Source: Strongylocentrotus purpuratus (Eukaryota > Echinodermata > Echinoidea > Camarodonta > Strongylocentrotidae). From it: a stretch of DNA of 64,000 bases. The position numbers and the translations under genes are program-made. Shown in pieces: positions 23,905-36,985 of the stretch. Position 1 is the first letter of the stretch; the number at the start of each line of letters is the position of its first letter. Below the pieces are notes generated by a model. It was not told the DNA's origin, searched no databases, and saw only the letters and a program-made list of their open reading frames with translations. Where the stretch lies: positions 17,600,809-17,664,808 of the forward strand of contig NW_022145612.1 in assembly GCF_000002235.5 (NCBI RefSeq). The letters are read 5' to 3'.

Positions 23905-25748
23905 CTAAATCCCACCAGGTTCTTTGGGATACATTTGCTTTGCTATCGAGAAGAAGTCCTCTGCAATGTCCAATGATATAAGTCGGTCCTGAAAGATAGA
24001 AAGCGAGAAATATAGGAAATAATTGTTATGTTTCTTATACCAATTTGAATTGGACATCCATCCGGGAATGTCTCCTTTTGGTCAAAACCTCAAGTTCAAA
24101 TGACAACTTGATTTTTTTTGCTATTTTGAACCCCCATAAATGACGTTTTCCTGGCATCTACTAACATCTACTAATACTGTGTGCAAGGGCGTCAATCGGG
24201 AAGGACACGACCCCCACGATTTTTCCTAGGGGGGGGGGGGGCATCATATCAAATGTCCCCCTATGTTTTGTCAGAAAAGAAGGGGGACCACCCATTTTGA
24301 CCCCATTTTGATTTTGATTTTGATTTTTTTTTTAAACTTTGTGCTCACAACCCCCCCCCCACAAACACACACACTGAGTGAAAGAATTTTTCTTTTTTAG
24401 TGCTCACTACCCCCCCCCCCCCCCACCCCCTATTCATAGGCTGGCTGATTCGCCGATTGTGTCCCCTCCATGCTCAAGGTCGGATCGATGCCCTTGACTG
24501 TGTGGGTCTGGACACAATCATGATGGCGTATTCCTATATGCACATCACATTTTCACTTGGTAACCCAAGGGGGGGGGGGGGGTAAACCCCCTACCTCCCC
24601 CCACCCCCTTAGATCCGCCCCTGGGTCGTAAAAGTGAAGTCCATTTTTGGTATTTGACAACACCTGTGTTGGGGTACACCCTAAAGGAGTGAAATTCCCC
24701 ATGAGACCATTATGAGCCTTTAAGCTAACATTTCACTTACCAGGATTATTCCATATCTCCTGTCTTGTACTTCAGCATCACTGAATAGATCGGTCTGGTA
24801 TACGATGGCTTGATGAAGATTGAGAGCTTGTTCAGATGGCGGTTCAGGTTGCGTCATTCCCGAGGCAGAACTGACCCGAACAAGGTGTTCGGCCTGAGCA
24901 TCAAAGCCTGAACACAAAGTTGAGATTGACATACAGAAAAATTAATCTTCTCTTATTTTTTTCATTTTCAAACTGAAATGAAAATTGTAAATTTTATTAC
25001 GAAACTTTAAAGATAAAGGTGAGTTCTGGTCAAACAAAAGAAAATGACTTCTCATAGAATCAAACGAAAATTACACTGAATGTTCAAGATTACAAATAAA
25101 TGTCAGTTGCCAAACAATTTTGGTAGAAAATGTATACTGGCTGAGAAATGAGCATAGAAAGATTAGAAAATCAAGGTTAGTAGTCCCGACACCATTAATT
25201 TTGTTTAGTCTCATATACATCTTTCTGTGTACAGTGCTTGTTACATGTACTTTACGAAGACTGGGCCAAATTTATTATGATTTCGATGACTCCAGAACTT
25301 TGCAGTACACACCAATACTTACATGCTACATGATCAACTTTTTCTGATCCATTCCACACCTTTTCTTTCACAATGCAATCTTTAAAAGAATAAAAGTACA
25401 TACATATTTTTTCAATTTCTCCCTCTTGACCAATCTTACCTAATTTTTCTAAGCCTTTCCGCCATCTATCTTGAACGCGTTTCCTCTGTAACCGAATGGC
25501 CTGCACTTTCTCGTATGTGACTTTCTTCTCCTAAAGATCAGGAAGAGAAGAATCCCATATGAAATGAATGGTTGAAAACCAAGACATTGAATCAATAAAT
25601 TAATTGGTAGAATAGATATTGCTAAATGAGGTAGATATTAATAGTTTTTAAAGCACAAAGTCTCTTTCATTTTTTCTTCTTTATTCAATTAATGATTTGT
25701 TTATTTACTTTTAATTAAATAATTAATAAATGTATTTATTCATTCATG

Positions 25749-25789
<41 letters not shown>

Positions 25790-28700
25790 AACCTCTTTCT
25801 TTCTCTCTTTCTCTCTCTGTCTCTCATCTCATCTAATTTGTTTCATCATGTGTCGCACTCTGTCTTCTTTTTCATTTTCTCTAACAGGTTCTCACTTTCT
25901 CTCTCGTCCTCTCTTTCCTCTGTCGAAAGCGATTGAAAAATTGGGCTATGTATATTAATTTTCAGTGCTAATTCATCGCTATTTCTGATGTCGCATTCGT
26001 TTTTATTCTCAAGTCAGTGTCCTTTTTTCTGTTTTTTATCATCACTATCATATAAGGTTTTTATAATATCGAGGGTTATAGATGAGGAGGCAAAGAATGC
26101 CGTATCTAAAACTAGTAAATGAATAGCTGGTCAATTATCAGCCAGCCTAAATTTGCGTTGAATAAAAGAGTACTATATAATTATATGGAATCTATAATAT
26201 GCACGCAATATTTTCTGTACCCATGGACTTGTATACAATAATAGCTTTGCTCTAACAGAACATTATTAGAGGAATTCTAACATAAGTACATGTAAACTGT
26301 GAACGTGAGGATAAACATGTGATGTGGGTGCAGAGGAGTCACAATACATGGGGGAGGGGTGGGTTGAGACCGACGGAATAACATCCCATTCAGGAATCTG
26401 TAGGCAAATCTCATATTTTCAAATGTTTAAAATATGGGTTTCTTTCTTCTCCTTTTATGTTTTGCTTGTTGAAAATACTCAAGCAAAATATATGATTTTG
26501 TTTTAAGGTATTCCAGTGGTACCCTTTGCGGAGGGGTTGTAACGTGAGTGGGATGGGAGGGGTGCTCGTCGTTCATGTATGTTATTCAATTAAAAGGGCA
26601 TCAAGAATAAAATTCTAGCGCTTACGTGCAATTTGACACAAAGCAAAACAAGCATAATCTCACCGATGATACTTCTTTTTGGAATGTATATTGGACTTTG
26701 GACTTGAAATCAATTATCCCATATCATTAGACTAAACAGAGTTTATATTAACCCAAAGAATCACCTAATATTTGAAATAAATAAATACCATTCCTGGTAA
26801 TCATGCGACTTTGATCTTTAAACCTCCCGCACGTGATAAAACAAAATAGTCAGATTTTCTTTCTTTTGTAGACATTTCATGCACGAAGGACGTTGGAGCT
26901 CATGCATTATTCCATTATCTTTCTGTATATTAACTAATGATTATAGCTGCATGTTGAGACTGATAACATTGTTTTAAAACGAACTTGGATTGTCTCCGGT
27001 AGATTTTTGTTCCATTTAGATAAGTTCAAAGGATGATTTTCCAGTCATCATTCAGGGGCAAAAAGAAAAGAAGCACTATCACTTACACAAAGTAATGTTT
27101 ATGTTCTATGGATACAGTTTGTTCTATCATCAATATTTAAAAAAATTGTTATTACTGTAAACAACAGATAGAAAATTATTTCTTCCCTTAACATAATTTC
27201 GGTAGGAGACTCACATGACATTGATCTCACCTTCAAAATAATATTCATCATTTTCATATCTTTTTTTGTTTGTTTGATTATGATAGAAACGCTTGCTGAC
27301 CTGCTTCTTTTCTCTTCTATTTTCTAAAGGTATTATTTCGAATCGAATAATAAACTTTTAATCATAATTTTTATAAAAGTTTTGTTGAGGCAGATTTTAC
27401 CATGTTTGTCGTTGCTTTTCTCCAATCTCGGATGAGTCCATCAAGTTCTTTGTCTTGGCTTATCCTGGTGTGTGTGACGTCATAGGGGTCAGACCAAAGG
27501 TTAATGTCATCTTCCCAAGATCTGTAGCTGGCTTTATAGGCATCGACCAAACAACCGCCTCTGTAGCGAAAAGACGTATGTCTTGAAATTAAAATAAAAT
27601 TGATATATAGTATGGAATTATGATCTGTAGCTAGCTATAACAATTATATGGGCATTGACCAAACATTCGTCAGTAGCAGAAAGACATATGACTTGATATT
27701 AAAAAAAATTGATATATATGATGGGACTGTGATCTGTAGCTAGCTATAATAGGCATTGACCAAACAACCGTCTCTGTAGCAGAAAGACGTATGTCTTGAA
27801 ATTAAGAAAAGTTAATACATGTATGCAGTATCGGATTATGATCTGTAGCTTGCTATAATATATGCATTGACCAAACAACCGTCTCTGTATAGCAGAAAGA
27901 CGTTTGTCTTAAAATAAAGAAAATTTGATATGCAGGATCGGATTATGATCTCTACTGAGCTAGCTATAGGCCTATAAATATCGACCAAGCAACTTTCTCA
28001 GAAGCAAACAAAAGTATGTCTTGAAATATAAAAACCCGTATAATCATGCAGAATCGGATAATTGAAGTAGCATTAGTAGTAGTAGTAGAAAAAGAAGAAG
28101 AGGTAGAAGAAGTAAAATGGCAATATGATGATATTAACAATAATGATAATAATTATAAGATGAAGAAAAAGCAAAAGAAGCAGAAGAATTAGACCAATAA
28201 TCATGATAATGGGTTGATCACTGGATGGAAAGTAGCAATAAAGTTTAATGTTTTGCCAAAGATCAGTGTCGCTTGCACCTCTGTGATCATATTAATCTTT
28301 AGATGAGCGAAAATCTTTGACACCATGCACCAGGTAGGAAATTTTGCAAATGGATTTTATAAAAAATAAAAAGATTTAACTAAATATTCCATATTTAGAA
28401 GGGAAACACCCCCCCCCCAATTTGATTCTGTCAAAGAGCATTCGATCAATCGGTACATGATTACAACACACACCCCCAGTCAACTATCAAGCCTACGTAT
28501 TAATTTAGTTTATAACTATCTTATCACTATGAACATGACAGACAATGAAAGCGGACAAAATATACAGTTCCTCAGGTAGACAAAGGAACATCCCTTGACT
28601 GCTATTATGTAAAATGTGTAGAACAGGTGAATATGCATGTGACACCTGTTCTACACATTTTTACATAATAGCAGTGAAGGGATGTTCCTTTGTCTACCTA

Positions 28701-28909
28701 AGGAACTGTATATTTTGTCCGCTTTCATTGTCTGTCATATTCATAGTGTATACCACTTATAATCTCATATTACACTAAACGGATTCTTACCCGTTTTTCA
28801 GTAATGCAGACGTTTCTGTAGCTCCCGGTCTGTTTATATTCGTGTCCTGGTCATCAATATCATCATAATGTCTGTGCTTTCTCGACATCCACGGGCAACA
28901 AATAGCCAT
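23905..28909 (-). CDS. MREG: Melanoregulin orthologue (five exons, complete)
   Basis: Exons 28791-28909, 27401-27560, 25440-25530, 24741-24907 and 23905-23988 join in frame (phases 2, 0, 1, 0) to a 206-residue protein; human MREG is 214. All introns have GT-AG ends. Recognition rests on several blocks in order: DDINLWSDPYDVTHT (human has a KNLWSMPHDVSHT-like block), KVQAIRLQRKRVQDRWRKGL followed by GFDAQAEHL, then a final block DRLISLDIAEDFFSIAKQMY ending PKEPGGI. The N terminus has a CC pair (MAICCPW) where the vertebrate protein has its palmitoylated cysteine cluster. Known role of the family: a membrane-associated helical protein that links melanosomes and lysosome-related organelles to transport machinery and affects phagosome maturation. 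In an invertebrate a role in pigment or lysosome-related vesicle traffic is inference. The last exon ends soon after PGG, so the vertebrate C-terminal tail is absent. Confidence 0.95.
24200..24620. repeat. Poly(G)/poly(C)-rich low-complexity DNA in MREG intron 4
   Basis: Holds at least four separate runs of ten or more G or C (near 24229, 24349, 24411 and 24570), plus 'gatccgcccctggg', a motif shared with other dispersed repeats in the window. Confidence 0.8.
25190..25382 (+). repeat. Dispersed repeat family R2, copy 2 (MREG intron 3)
   Basis: Same family as 18995-19170 and 44545-44742: ctgggccaaattt, gatgactccagaactttgca, ttctgatccattccacacc and ttcacaatgcaatc. It begins about 58 bases downstream of MREG exon 3 on the transcribed strand. 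Confidence 0.75.
25755..25830. repeat. (CT)n microsatellite in MREG intron 2
   Basis: CT run with CTTT interruptions. The rest of intron 2 (25531-27400) is AT-rich, and I see nothing else in it. Confidence 0.9.
27519..28063. repeat. Tandem array derived from the MREG exon 2 acceptor region
   Basis: About five units of 105-115 bp. Each contains gatctgtagc, a 'gcattgaccaaacaaccgt' block and cagaaagacgtatgtcttga. The first unit (27519-27600) is the real exon 2 start with its acceptor. The others (from about 27620, 27730, 27840 and 27947) are degenerate copies lying in intron 1, most keeping the CTACAG or a similar acceptor on the minus strand. Confidence 0.9.
28525..28748. repeat. Young fold-back repeat in MREG intron 1
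   Basis: Arms 28525-28629 and 28643-28748 are reverse complements with about three mismatches and a one-base indel over 105 bases. The loop is 13 nt. The element ends about 42 bases inside intron 1 from the exon 1 donor at 28790. Confidence 0.95.
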
Positions 28910-31015
28910 TTTCATTAACAGACCAATGATGGCACTTTGTTAGTCAGAAGGATTCGGCTTCACCTTACCAAGTATTCAACAGTTTCAGCGCAGTAATGAT
29001 TCGAAACAGATACTATATGAAACACTAACTTGTTATAATGACGTGTCAATCATTGTCTGCGATTGGAAAATAAAATTATTGGTTCCATTACAATTTGTTT
29101 TTCCCCGTGTATGTAAGCGAAGAGGTTACCAAACTTGCAGATATCGAGAGCCGTCAACGCGCGTTGAGTACACACATAGACGGGGTCGTGCTATGCAAAT
29201 ATTAACACTTAACCCAAGTTCATTCAAAATGGAGATCTTGTTACGTAATTGTATCATCAAAACATATCCTCCATGTTAGCCATACAATAGTCACAACTTA
29301 AATCGCGACGGAAGAAACAATACAGCATTGGTGCGTCAATTTAGGGCGTCATGGCGACGACGTTACGAGTTTTCTTTTCTGTTACTTCTTTGGTTCACTG
29401 GACAATTGAAACAAGTTTTTCGTGACACATAAAACGTGTGAAACCAAATTGTAGTCGTCTGATTACGAATTAAACAGATTGAGCTTAAATATTGATGACT
29501 GAAAACTTAGAACACTTCTACCGCAAAAGAATGTTATCGTGAAACTTGTGTAGTACCAGATTATGTTCTTCAAGTTGTGGATGAGCCTCATACAAGTCAT
29601 GTCATGCAATGCCAATGTTTACCGTCTATATTGATTGAGAGGACGTGTCAAGATGATTCAGTAATTTTCGACTACGCATGATTTAAGAAAATCTCCTTTA
29701 ATTACTCTATTACTTTTAAAAGGCTGAGACCAATTGCCGCATAATTTGAACTGTGAAAAATTACAGTATGTCTCGTTGCTTTCTCGCTGTGAATCTCACG
29801 TGCATCCTTCTTCCCCGTGATTTCCTATGTCAGATGTGAGCTCTATCACGATCCTAGTGGTATTCTAGACAGCATAGAATAACACATGCAATCAGAGAAT
29901 AATACACGACGATAATATCACAGTCATAGAACAAGATATTCCACAAAGAACCAAACAATCCAGATTGAGCAGTAGTCTCTTTCCCAACCTGTATACATCA
30001 GACTATTATGCTTACCACACTTCACAAGTCATGTATGGTAGTGAAGCAGTCAGAATATATAGAACTTATTATTTGGTCGTATAAAGAATCATTGACGCAA
30101 TAATTACCTTTATGAGTCAAACTTTGGTTCCCTATTCGTTGCGGAAGTATGCCTTAATTTTTAGAGATACCGTATTTCAAACAGGAGTTTGTAGTTTATG
30201 ATGCGAAGCCTCTTTTATCTAACTTGATAATGTTAATTTTTGATGCAGTATTGATAGAGTAATCCCTTTAGCAGCTCACTCAGGAAGCAGGAGAAACATG
30301 TAACAATAATGAATTCCTGGGCTCGCTCGACAGTCCCATTTCCTGGAGCCCCTGGTGAACACAATACACGGCAACTAGAATGCTTCTTTCCTCGGTATAT
30401 TTCCCGATATATTCAAAATAGGAAGTTCGGAATAAGTATTTTTACTAGGAGACCCAAGACTACGCACACTGGCATGAGAGCAATGAAAAGAAATATGAAC
30501 TATCAACTGAAACTGATGAGCATATTTATTTTACTCCAATGTCGCGTTTGTGAATAAGAAGTGTGTGAAATATATGTAGTTTAGTTATCAAGTGCATTCT
30601 ATTTTTGAGATCCTAACTTCCTACATCACATTGTGTGTGGGAATTTTTTGTTGACTATTATATAGTTGAATGCAAGGGCTTGGACATGTCTTTATGATTC
30701 ATATACAGAGTAGAACCGAAAGTAATCATGCAAGAAATGAAGGAGTGCTAAATACAAAACAAGAACCAGCCCCAACCCCAACCCTGCAAAAAGAATTAGA
30801 AAAGGAAAAAAAAAAATCAAAGTTAAACACAGACATGCACACACTCACACCAACAATAAAAAAACAACAACAACTGTCCGGAATATTCTCTCTCGCCCTC
30901 TACCCCTCTCTCTTCTGTTCTCCCCTCGATTTTGTTGTTGTTGTTGTGTTTTCTCTCAATGCCTGCTCTTTGGAATAGTTCTGTTCACGTATTTCCCCCG
31001 ACTGTCCGATTGCCC

Positions 31016-31051
<36 letters not shown>

Positions 31052-31073
31052 CTTTCTCTCTCTTTCTCACTCT
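28910..31073. other. 5' flank of MREG and intergenic DNA
   Basis: Presumably contains the MREG promoter, but no core element could be assigned with confidence. Open frames at 29043, 30309 and 30670 lack coding features. A CT/CTTT tract lies at 31020-31073. Confidence 0.4.
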
Positions 31074-31415
31074 TAATTAATAATTAATAATTAACAACAT
31101 TTGTATAGCGCTTATCACAAAATATGTCTCTAAGCGCTTAAGAAAAATAGAAAGAGAAGGAATTACAGCCAAATATTAAGTTATACATATTAGATAGTGG
31201 ACAATCGAGGGGGCTGCATATGCAAATGAAAAAGGCTATTTAACAAAAAAGTAGGTTTTTAACATGGATTTGAATTTGTCTGTTGAATCTGCTTGTTTTA
31301 TACATTTAGGTAAATTGTTCCAGAGTTGAGGGGATGCTGCATAAAAAGTTCGGGAACCATAAGACTGTGGGTATTGGTGGCAGGAACTATGAAGAGTGAT
31401 TTCTTGTTTGAGCGC
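31074..31415 (-). mobile_element. LINE 3' end, truncated
   Basis: The minus strand encodes the C-terminal end of a non-LTR retrotransposon polyprotein: SYGSRTFYAASPQLWNNLP followed by FKSMLKTYFF and a stop at 31236. After it come a 3' UTR with an agcgcttatcac/tgtatagcgct-type tail and a (TTAATTA)n-like repeat at about 31074-31095. The ASPxLWNxLP...FKxxLKT pattern is typical of CR1/L2/Jockey-type elements; the clade is not resolved. The 5' side breaks into CT-rich DNA at about 31418-31492. Confidence 0.75.
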
Positions 31416-32029
31416 AGGTTCTCTCTTTCTTTCTTTCTCTCTCTTTCTCTCTCTTTCTCTCTCTTTCTCATTCTCTCTCTCTCTCTCTTTCACGCTTAAT
31501 CTTGATTGCATCCATATGGTACTTTGTATGATTGAATTAAACGACATCGCTTGACTGACTTTGATAAGGATGAACCATTCCACAGAATAACCCGTTGTAA
31601 AACAGGTTGAATTCTGGTAAATATAACATAATTTGTTAGCTTTTTTATTCTAATGATGTCATTTTGAAAGAATATGTCCCCTGAAAAGAATTACTCTAAT
31701 ACCCTCATATTCGGAATATGACGAGAAAGAGCTGATGCATTTGAACAAACAATCATGTCACATGCCACAAAGTAATCACATGACCAGAACTCAACTTTAT
31801 CTTCGAAACAAATAACCTCAATATCACAACCTCTGCCTTGATGTCAATATTGTAAAATCAAGGCTATCGCGTCATTCAGCATCCTGATTATACATACACA
31901 ATGTCTGGTGTCAAAGTCCCTCTGCAATCCTGCAATAGTTTTATTTACTCAAAATAAAAACCCTCGCGTAAACTTTTTTTCTTCAAACCTCAGATGATCT
32001 ATTCTATAGAATAAACCACCGTACACATG

Positions 32030-32477
32030 GGCCCGAATTCACAAAGGAGGTTTGTCGACAAACCTTGGTTTTCGTACGTCATAATTATGACGCGTTTTAC
32101 GCGTTTTTTACAAACCTGGTTTGTAAAGAACAAAAGGAGGTTTGGCGAAACAAAAGGAGGTTTGAGCCCCGGCCCCCCACTCAGGTTTCAAAATGACCGC
32201 ATGCGTGTTGCCAAAATGTCCTTTTCGTAACAAAAGAAAAAGGTCGAGCCGTATTGACTTTACACACCGGACTTTTGCTAAAAAGGGGGGGGGGGGGATG
32301 CTGAAAAAGGCTCGTATACAAAAGAAAAAGGTCGAGCCGTATTGACTTTACACACCGGACTTTTGCTGAAAAGGGGGGGGGGGTCGGTAGGAACACGCAT
32401 ATGCGTACCCTAAATAACACTGAGTGGGGGGGGGGGGCCGGGGTTTGAGCTCAAACCTTGCTTTGTGAATTCGGGCC
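32030..32477. mobile_element. Terminal-inverted-repeat element (GGCCCGAATTCACAAAG ends)
   Basis: The two ends are reverse complements over GGCCCGAATTCACAAAG and remain related inward (AGGTTTG). Inside are two direct copies of about 70 bp (32236-32300 and 32320-32384; both contain cacaccggacttttgct) and three poly(G) runs. No transposase frame. A target duplication could not be fixed. Confidence 0.75.
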
Positions 32478-32479
32478 AT

Positions 32480-33099
32480 AATGTGAAACATACAGTTACG
32501 ATGAACATTATTATAGAGCAAATGATGGGTAACTGATCAGTTCTCATGAAACAGAGTAATTTTCTTTTTATCATGCATACCATTACTTTCAAGGAAAACA
32601 ATATAATAGTAAAATAACACGTCACGATCACCAAAAATATGATAAAATAACTCAATGGCAAGTTCAATACCCTTTTTTGCACCCTATAGCAATCGTGTTC
32701 GAATTACGTAATAATCATCGAAATGCCTCTCATTCAATAGGTAAGGCATAATTAAGGCCATTAGAGGCATGAGGTTGGTTTTCCAGTCTTTGCGACATGA
32801 TCGTGCTAAATATACATGATTGAACCCCCACGTAGGTTGCGTCATTATTTAAAACAGAATCGGGCTCACACAACAAGCAAATTAGGCCCTCATACTCTCA
32901 CGTGTTATATTAATACTTTCTAGAAATATCAAATTTGATAAAGTTTTAATGGAATTCGTTCAAATGAGTAGAGACACAATGTAAAAATTTCCTCCATGTG
33001 GTGGCTCACTTTGGCATTTTCCCCGGCTCAAACAAAATTGGTAAAACCTGAAACACGGCTAACTGACATAACACTCGCCGACTCGCAAACAGGCAATTT
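32480..33099. other. Intergenic DNA, no gene recognised
   Basis: AT-rich sequence without recognisable exons or elements. Confidence 0.4.
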
Positions 33100-33385
33100 T
33101 TGTAATGTAAACAAATTGAATGCATACGTCTTTGTGAAGTGCCTCAATACAAACTATTTCATTCACCTGATAATAATAATAGTATTTCAATAGACAGAAT
33201 CCGAACTGCATACATTAATTGTTGCCAGGTAGGACAAACATTATGACTTGACCTACCTAGCAACACTTGATATATGCAGTTTGCATTCTGACTATTGAAA
33301 TACTATTATTCTTATCAGGTGAATGAAATAATTTGTATTGAGGCACTTCACAAAGACTTATGGATTAAATTTGGTTACATTACGA
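33100..33385. repeat. Fold-back repeat, older
   Basis: Arms of about 135 bp, close to 88-90% matched by eye, from gtaatgtaaacaaattgaat inward to ttgccaggtagg, mirrored by cctacctagcaac through to ggttacattac. The centre is about 20 nt. No coding capacity. Confidence 0.9.
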
Positions 33386-33971
33386 AAATGGCCTATTGAA
33401 ACAGTGAAAATGGCAGAGATGATGATTCTTTTGTGAACTCTTTAAAAGTATACAAAGACAAAGTAAGTTAGGCATAGCTCCAAAAGCGAGAAACATGAAT
33501 AACAATTAAAAAAACAAAACATCATTTTACTATCTTAAAATCTACAACTTGTTCCCCCGAACAACTCCGTTCAATTAGTATATCAATATACCATATTTTA
33601 ATAGTTTATTTATTAAACACACTTTGCACCTGCATCCCCTATGGCCAAATGTTGTCCCTACTCGGAAGAACCCACACTCGTTTTCAGCTTGGACGAATCA
33701 TAATTGTAATTTCAAAATAAATGTCGAACAATTCAATGTCAAACTTCGAAATTTCTTCAAGTTGTAGATTTTGGTATAAGTTTAAATTTTGTTTTTATCA
33801 ATCAAATTTAAAAGAATTGAAGAAAAGAGTCAGTGATACTTTACTGTAAATATGACGAGGTAACTTGATCATACCTAACATGCAATATATATCTATTTAA
33901 TATCGATGTGTACATGAACTTATCCATTCCCAACAAAGCAATTTTAACCAATGTCGTCACTGTCTTCCACT

Positions 33972-36913
33972 TCATTTCAACTTCGGAACTTTGCACACCA
34001 CTGCTTTCGGCATGCAGCAAGGACCCTCACCAAAACGACACTTCTCGCAGAGATGACACTTGTGTGGTGGTGTCGTCTTAGCTTTGTCATCTTTTTTCTG
34101 CTTCGTCTTTATTCCTAGATGACATCTTTTCATGCTAGATAAGAAAGATAAAAATACCAAAAAGAGCAGTTTTATACTCACCGTACAAATTTCAAACTTG
34201 AGATAAACTGTACTAATAAACATTTTCTTTTTGTTAAGAAAAAAAGATTGAGGTATGTCAAGAGGGGCAATTTGTTGTTTTACGGATAGAGTGAGTAAGC
34301 ATGATAAACGCATGGTTGTAGGAAATAAAACATTTAATACTGACATGACATGTTGTTTCTCTAATTAGTTATTTGAACAAATTAACACACTGCCTATACT
34401 ACGGGAACCGGTTGGTTCCTACATGTATTAAGTCGATTAAAAGGAGAAAATCAGTCGTCAACCGGTTAAGAACGTTAATCTCACAAAGAAATTTTAACAA
34501 TTACAATAATGCTGTAAAAACCGATGTTACAGAAGAATGATGTCAATTTTGTTTCTTTACTACACCAATTTGATTTTATCTTCTTTTAACTTTATAGTTT
34601 TACTAGAATTTATATTGATTACTTTGTCCTTGATGAAAAGAGGGAAACATTGTCAGGGATATAGTATCGATGGATATGAATCATGTTAATGGATCAAATG
34701 AACAACACTAGAATGAGTGGAAGAGTATAATATTTCTTGATAGATTAGGGGTGATGATTGATTAATCGTAAACATATTTAAACATGTAGAGAAACAACGA
34801 AATGTTTCTAAACAGAGTATCACCTCAGTGTAACACTCTATTACCAACTGACTAAGTGCTTGATAATTTTTTTAATTTAAAGTGATGATTATTAATATCA
34901 AGTTTCTTCTACATTGTCACTTAATACTTTCCAATAGATCAAATCGATTATCTAGATTATCAATTGAAATGTCATAGTATAATGTTATATCATGATTTTA
35001 CAGAATATTGCTCGTTAATCATTAGGTTACTAATGTAAATGCTCATTACTTTTTGTATGCATTTTTGATCATTTTAAATTCTTCCGAATTCAACGTCGCC
35101 GCAATGTTTGTTTTTAATCAAGAAAATATTTATCTATCTATCCATCTATTCCTTTTTCTGTCTATCTATCTATCTATCTTATTCCTGTCTACCCGGCTGT
35201 CTATATTGTGTGTATCAATCTATATTTATATGTATTCGTTTATTTATTTATTCATTTATCTATCTACCTATTTTTTAAAATCTATTTATATATCCTTCTA
35301 TCCATGATTTATATGTTGTGTAATTGAAGTATATAAAAAAAAAAATACCTTTCAATTGCGTATTGGGTGATTCTTCTAAATTCATCTTCCGGCATCTGCA
35401 TCTTGCATAACACGTCACACTTCGAACATTTCTGACGATATCGCTAGTAAACAAACGATATAAAATATGGATTACATACATGATAAGGGAGCGATTCCTT
35501 ACATTTATATCATCTAAAAAGGAAAAAGTGTCTTTATGATGACCATTATGGCAGTGATACCAAGAAGAACAATAAGTAGGGGAACCCGGGGCAAAGTTAT
35601 CTTTCGTGATAATTCGGCATAAACACAGTATTTTAGCAGACAATATACTTATCATTTTTTTATATTAATTATCGTTTTTTATGTATGAAAAACCGATATT
35701 TTCTGTAAAAGTACACTTAGCTGACGTATTCGCGCAACTCAGGTAAAAAACGATGCATCCTCGTTGCAGTGTTATTGGCACATGAACTTAGATAGATGGC
35801 AGCATTAACAAAAATTTACCGGGCGTGTTCACTTTGCCCCGGGTTCCCCTAAATGTTCAGACCAAGAGAGTTTCATTTTTGGATGAAATAAATGGATAAA
35901 AGTCATAAAATTATGTCGTACGGGAGACATTTCATACAATCGCCTATAATACTAAGTTACTATATACATGTACATAGTGTAAACAAAATATGCCACAGTA
36001 TACTGTATAAATGCATTTAGTGCATTCGAGTTCATCCAAATTAATTATGGCATATATTCCTGCTACTCGAAGCCTGGGTTTCAGAGAATACTTTTTTTTG
36101 GGGGGGGGGGGGGGCGTGAATTTTGTACTTTACGACAACTTGAAACGGGTGCTGGCCATGTCAACCTCGATTTATATTTCTGGGTGGATAGTGGCAAATG
36201 TGGATTAGTAGGTTATAGCATACTGTATAATAAATGTATTATCTACAGACAAGGTTTCGCATTTCGGATAATTTCGCGGAATATTGCATAATTATGATAG
36301 AGGTCTTATTTACTAAGGTTATAGGTACATCGGTAAATAATAGGCCTATTGCTCTTTCTGCGGGCCTTGCAATATTAACCCCGGCCCAGCCTGCCAGGTA
36401 CCCATTTAGTAGTAGCAAATGTGGATTAATGCATAGATTATAAATTACTTTCGCATCGGTCATGAATTTTTAATTCAGCATCAATCTTGGGGAATAATAA
36501 CATCAGAGAGAATTTCATTTAACTTACTATCAAAGATTCCGGAGATTTGAAGTTGATGGTGACATGAGTGTAAGCACTTATCCATTTGCGACGACACTTC
36601 TGGCAAAATCCTTCTCCCAGTCCACGGACATCTCGTTTACAGCAATGATCCTTTATGCGGATAACTCGCAACGCTTGTTGTCTCTCCCATCGTGTGATCT
36701 CGTCTCTGATCAATGCGGGGTAGTTTATATTGGGTATAGGTCTAGATATGAAAAGATTAAAGATAATATTCGTCAATGTGTGTGTGTCTTTTTGTTAGGG
36801 AGAGGGGGAGGGGGTAGGTAGATGAGCGTGAGTGTTTTTTGTGTGTGTGGGTGTGAAAGAGGGGGAGAGGGAAAGAGGGGGAGAGGGAAAGAGAGACAGA
36901 TAAAGACAGGGAA

Positions 36914-36985
<72 letters not shown>

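Noticed and set aside
35053-35307. Ile/Leu/Ser-rich plus-strand frame
   Set aside because: Derived from a CTAT/ATTT simple repeat; lies in an intron of gene A on the other strand.
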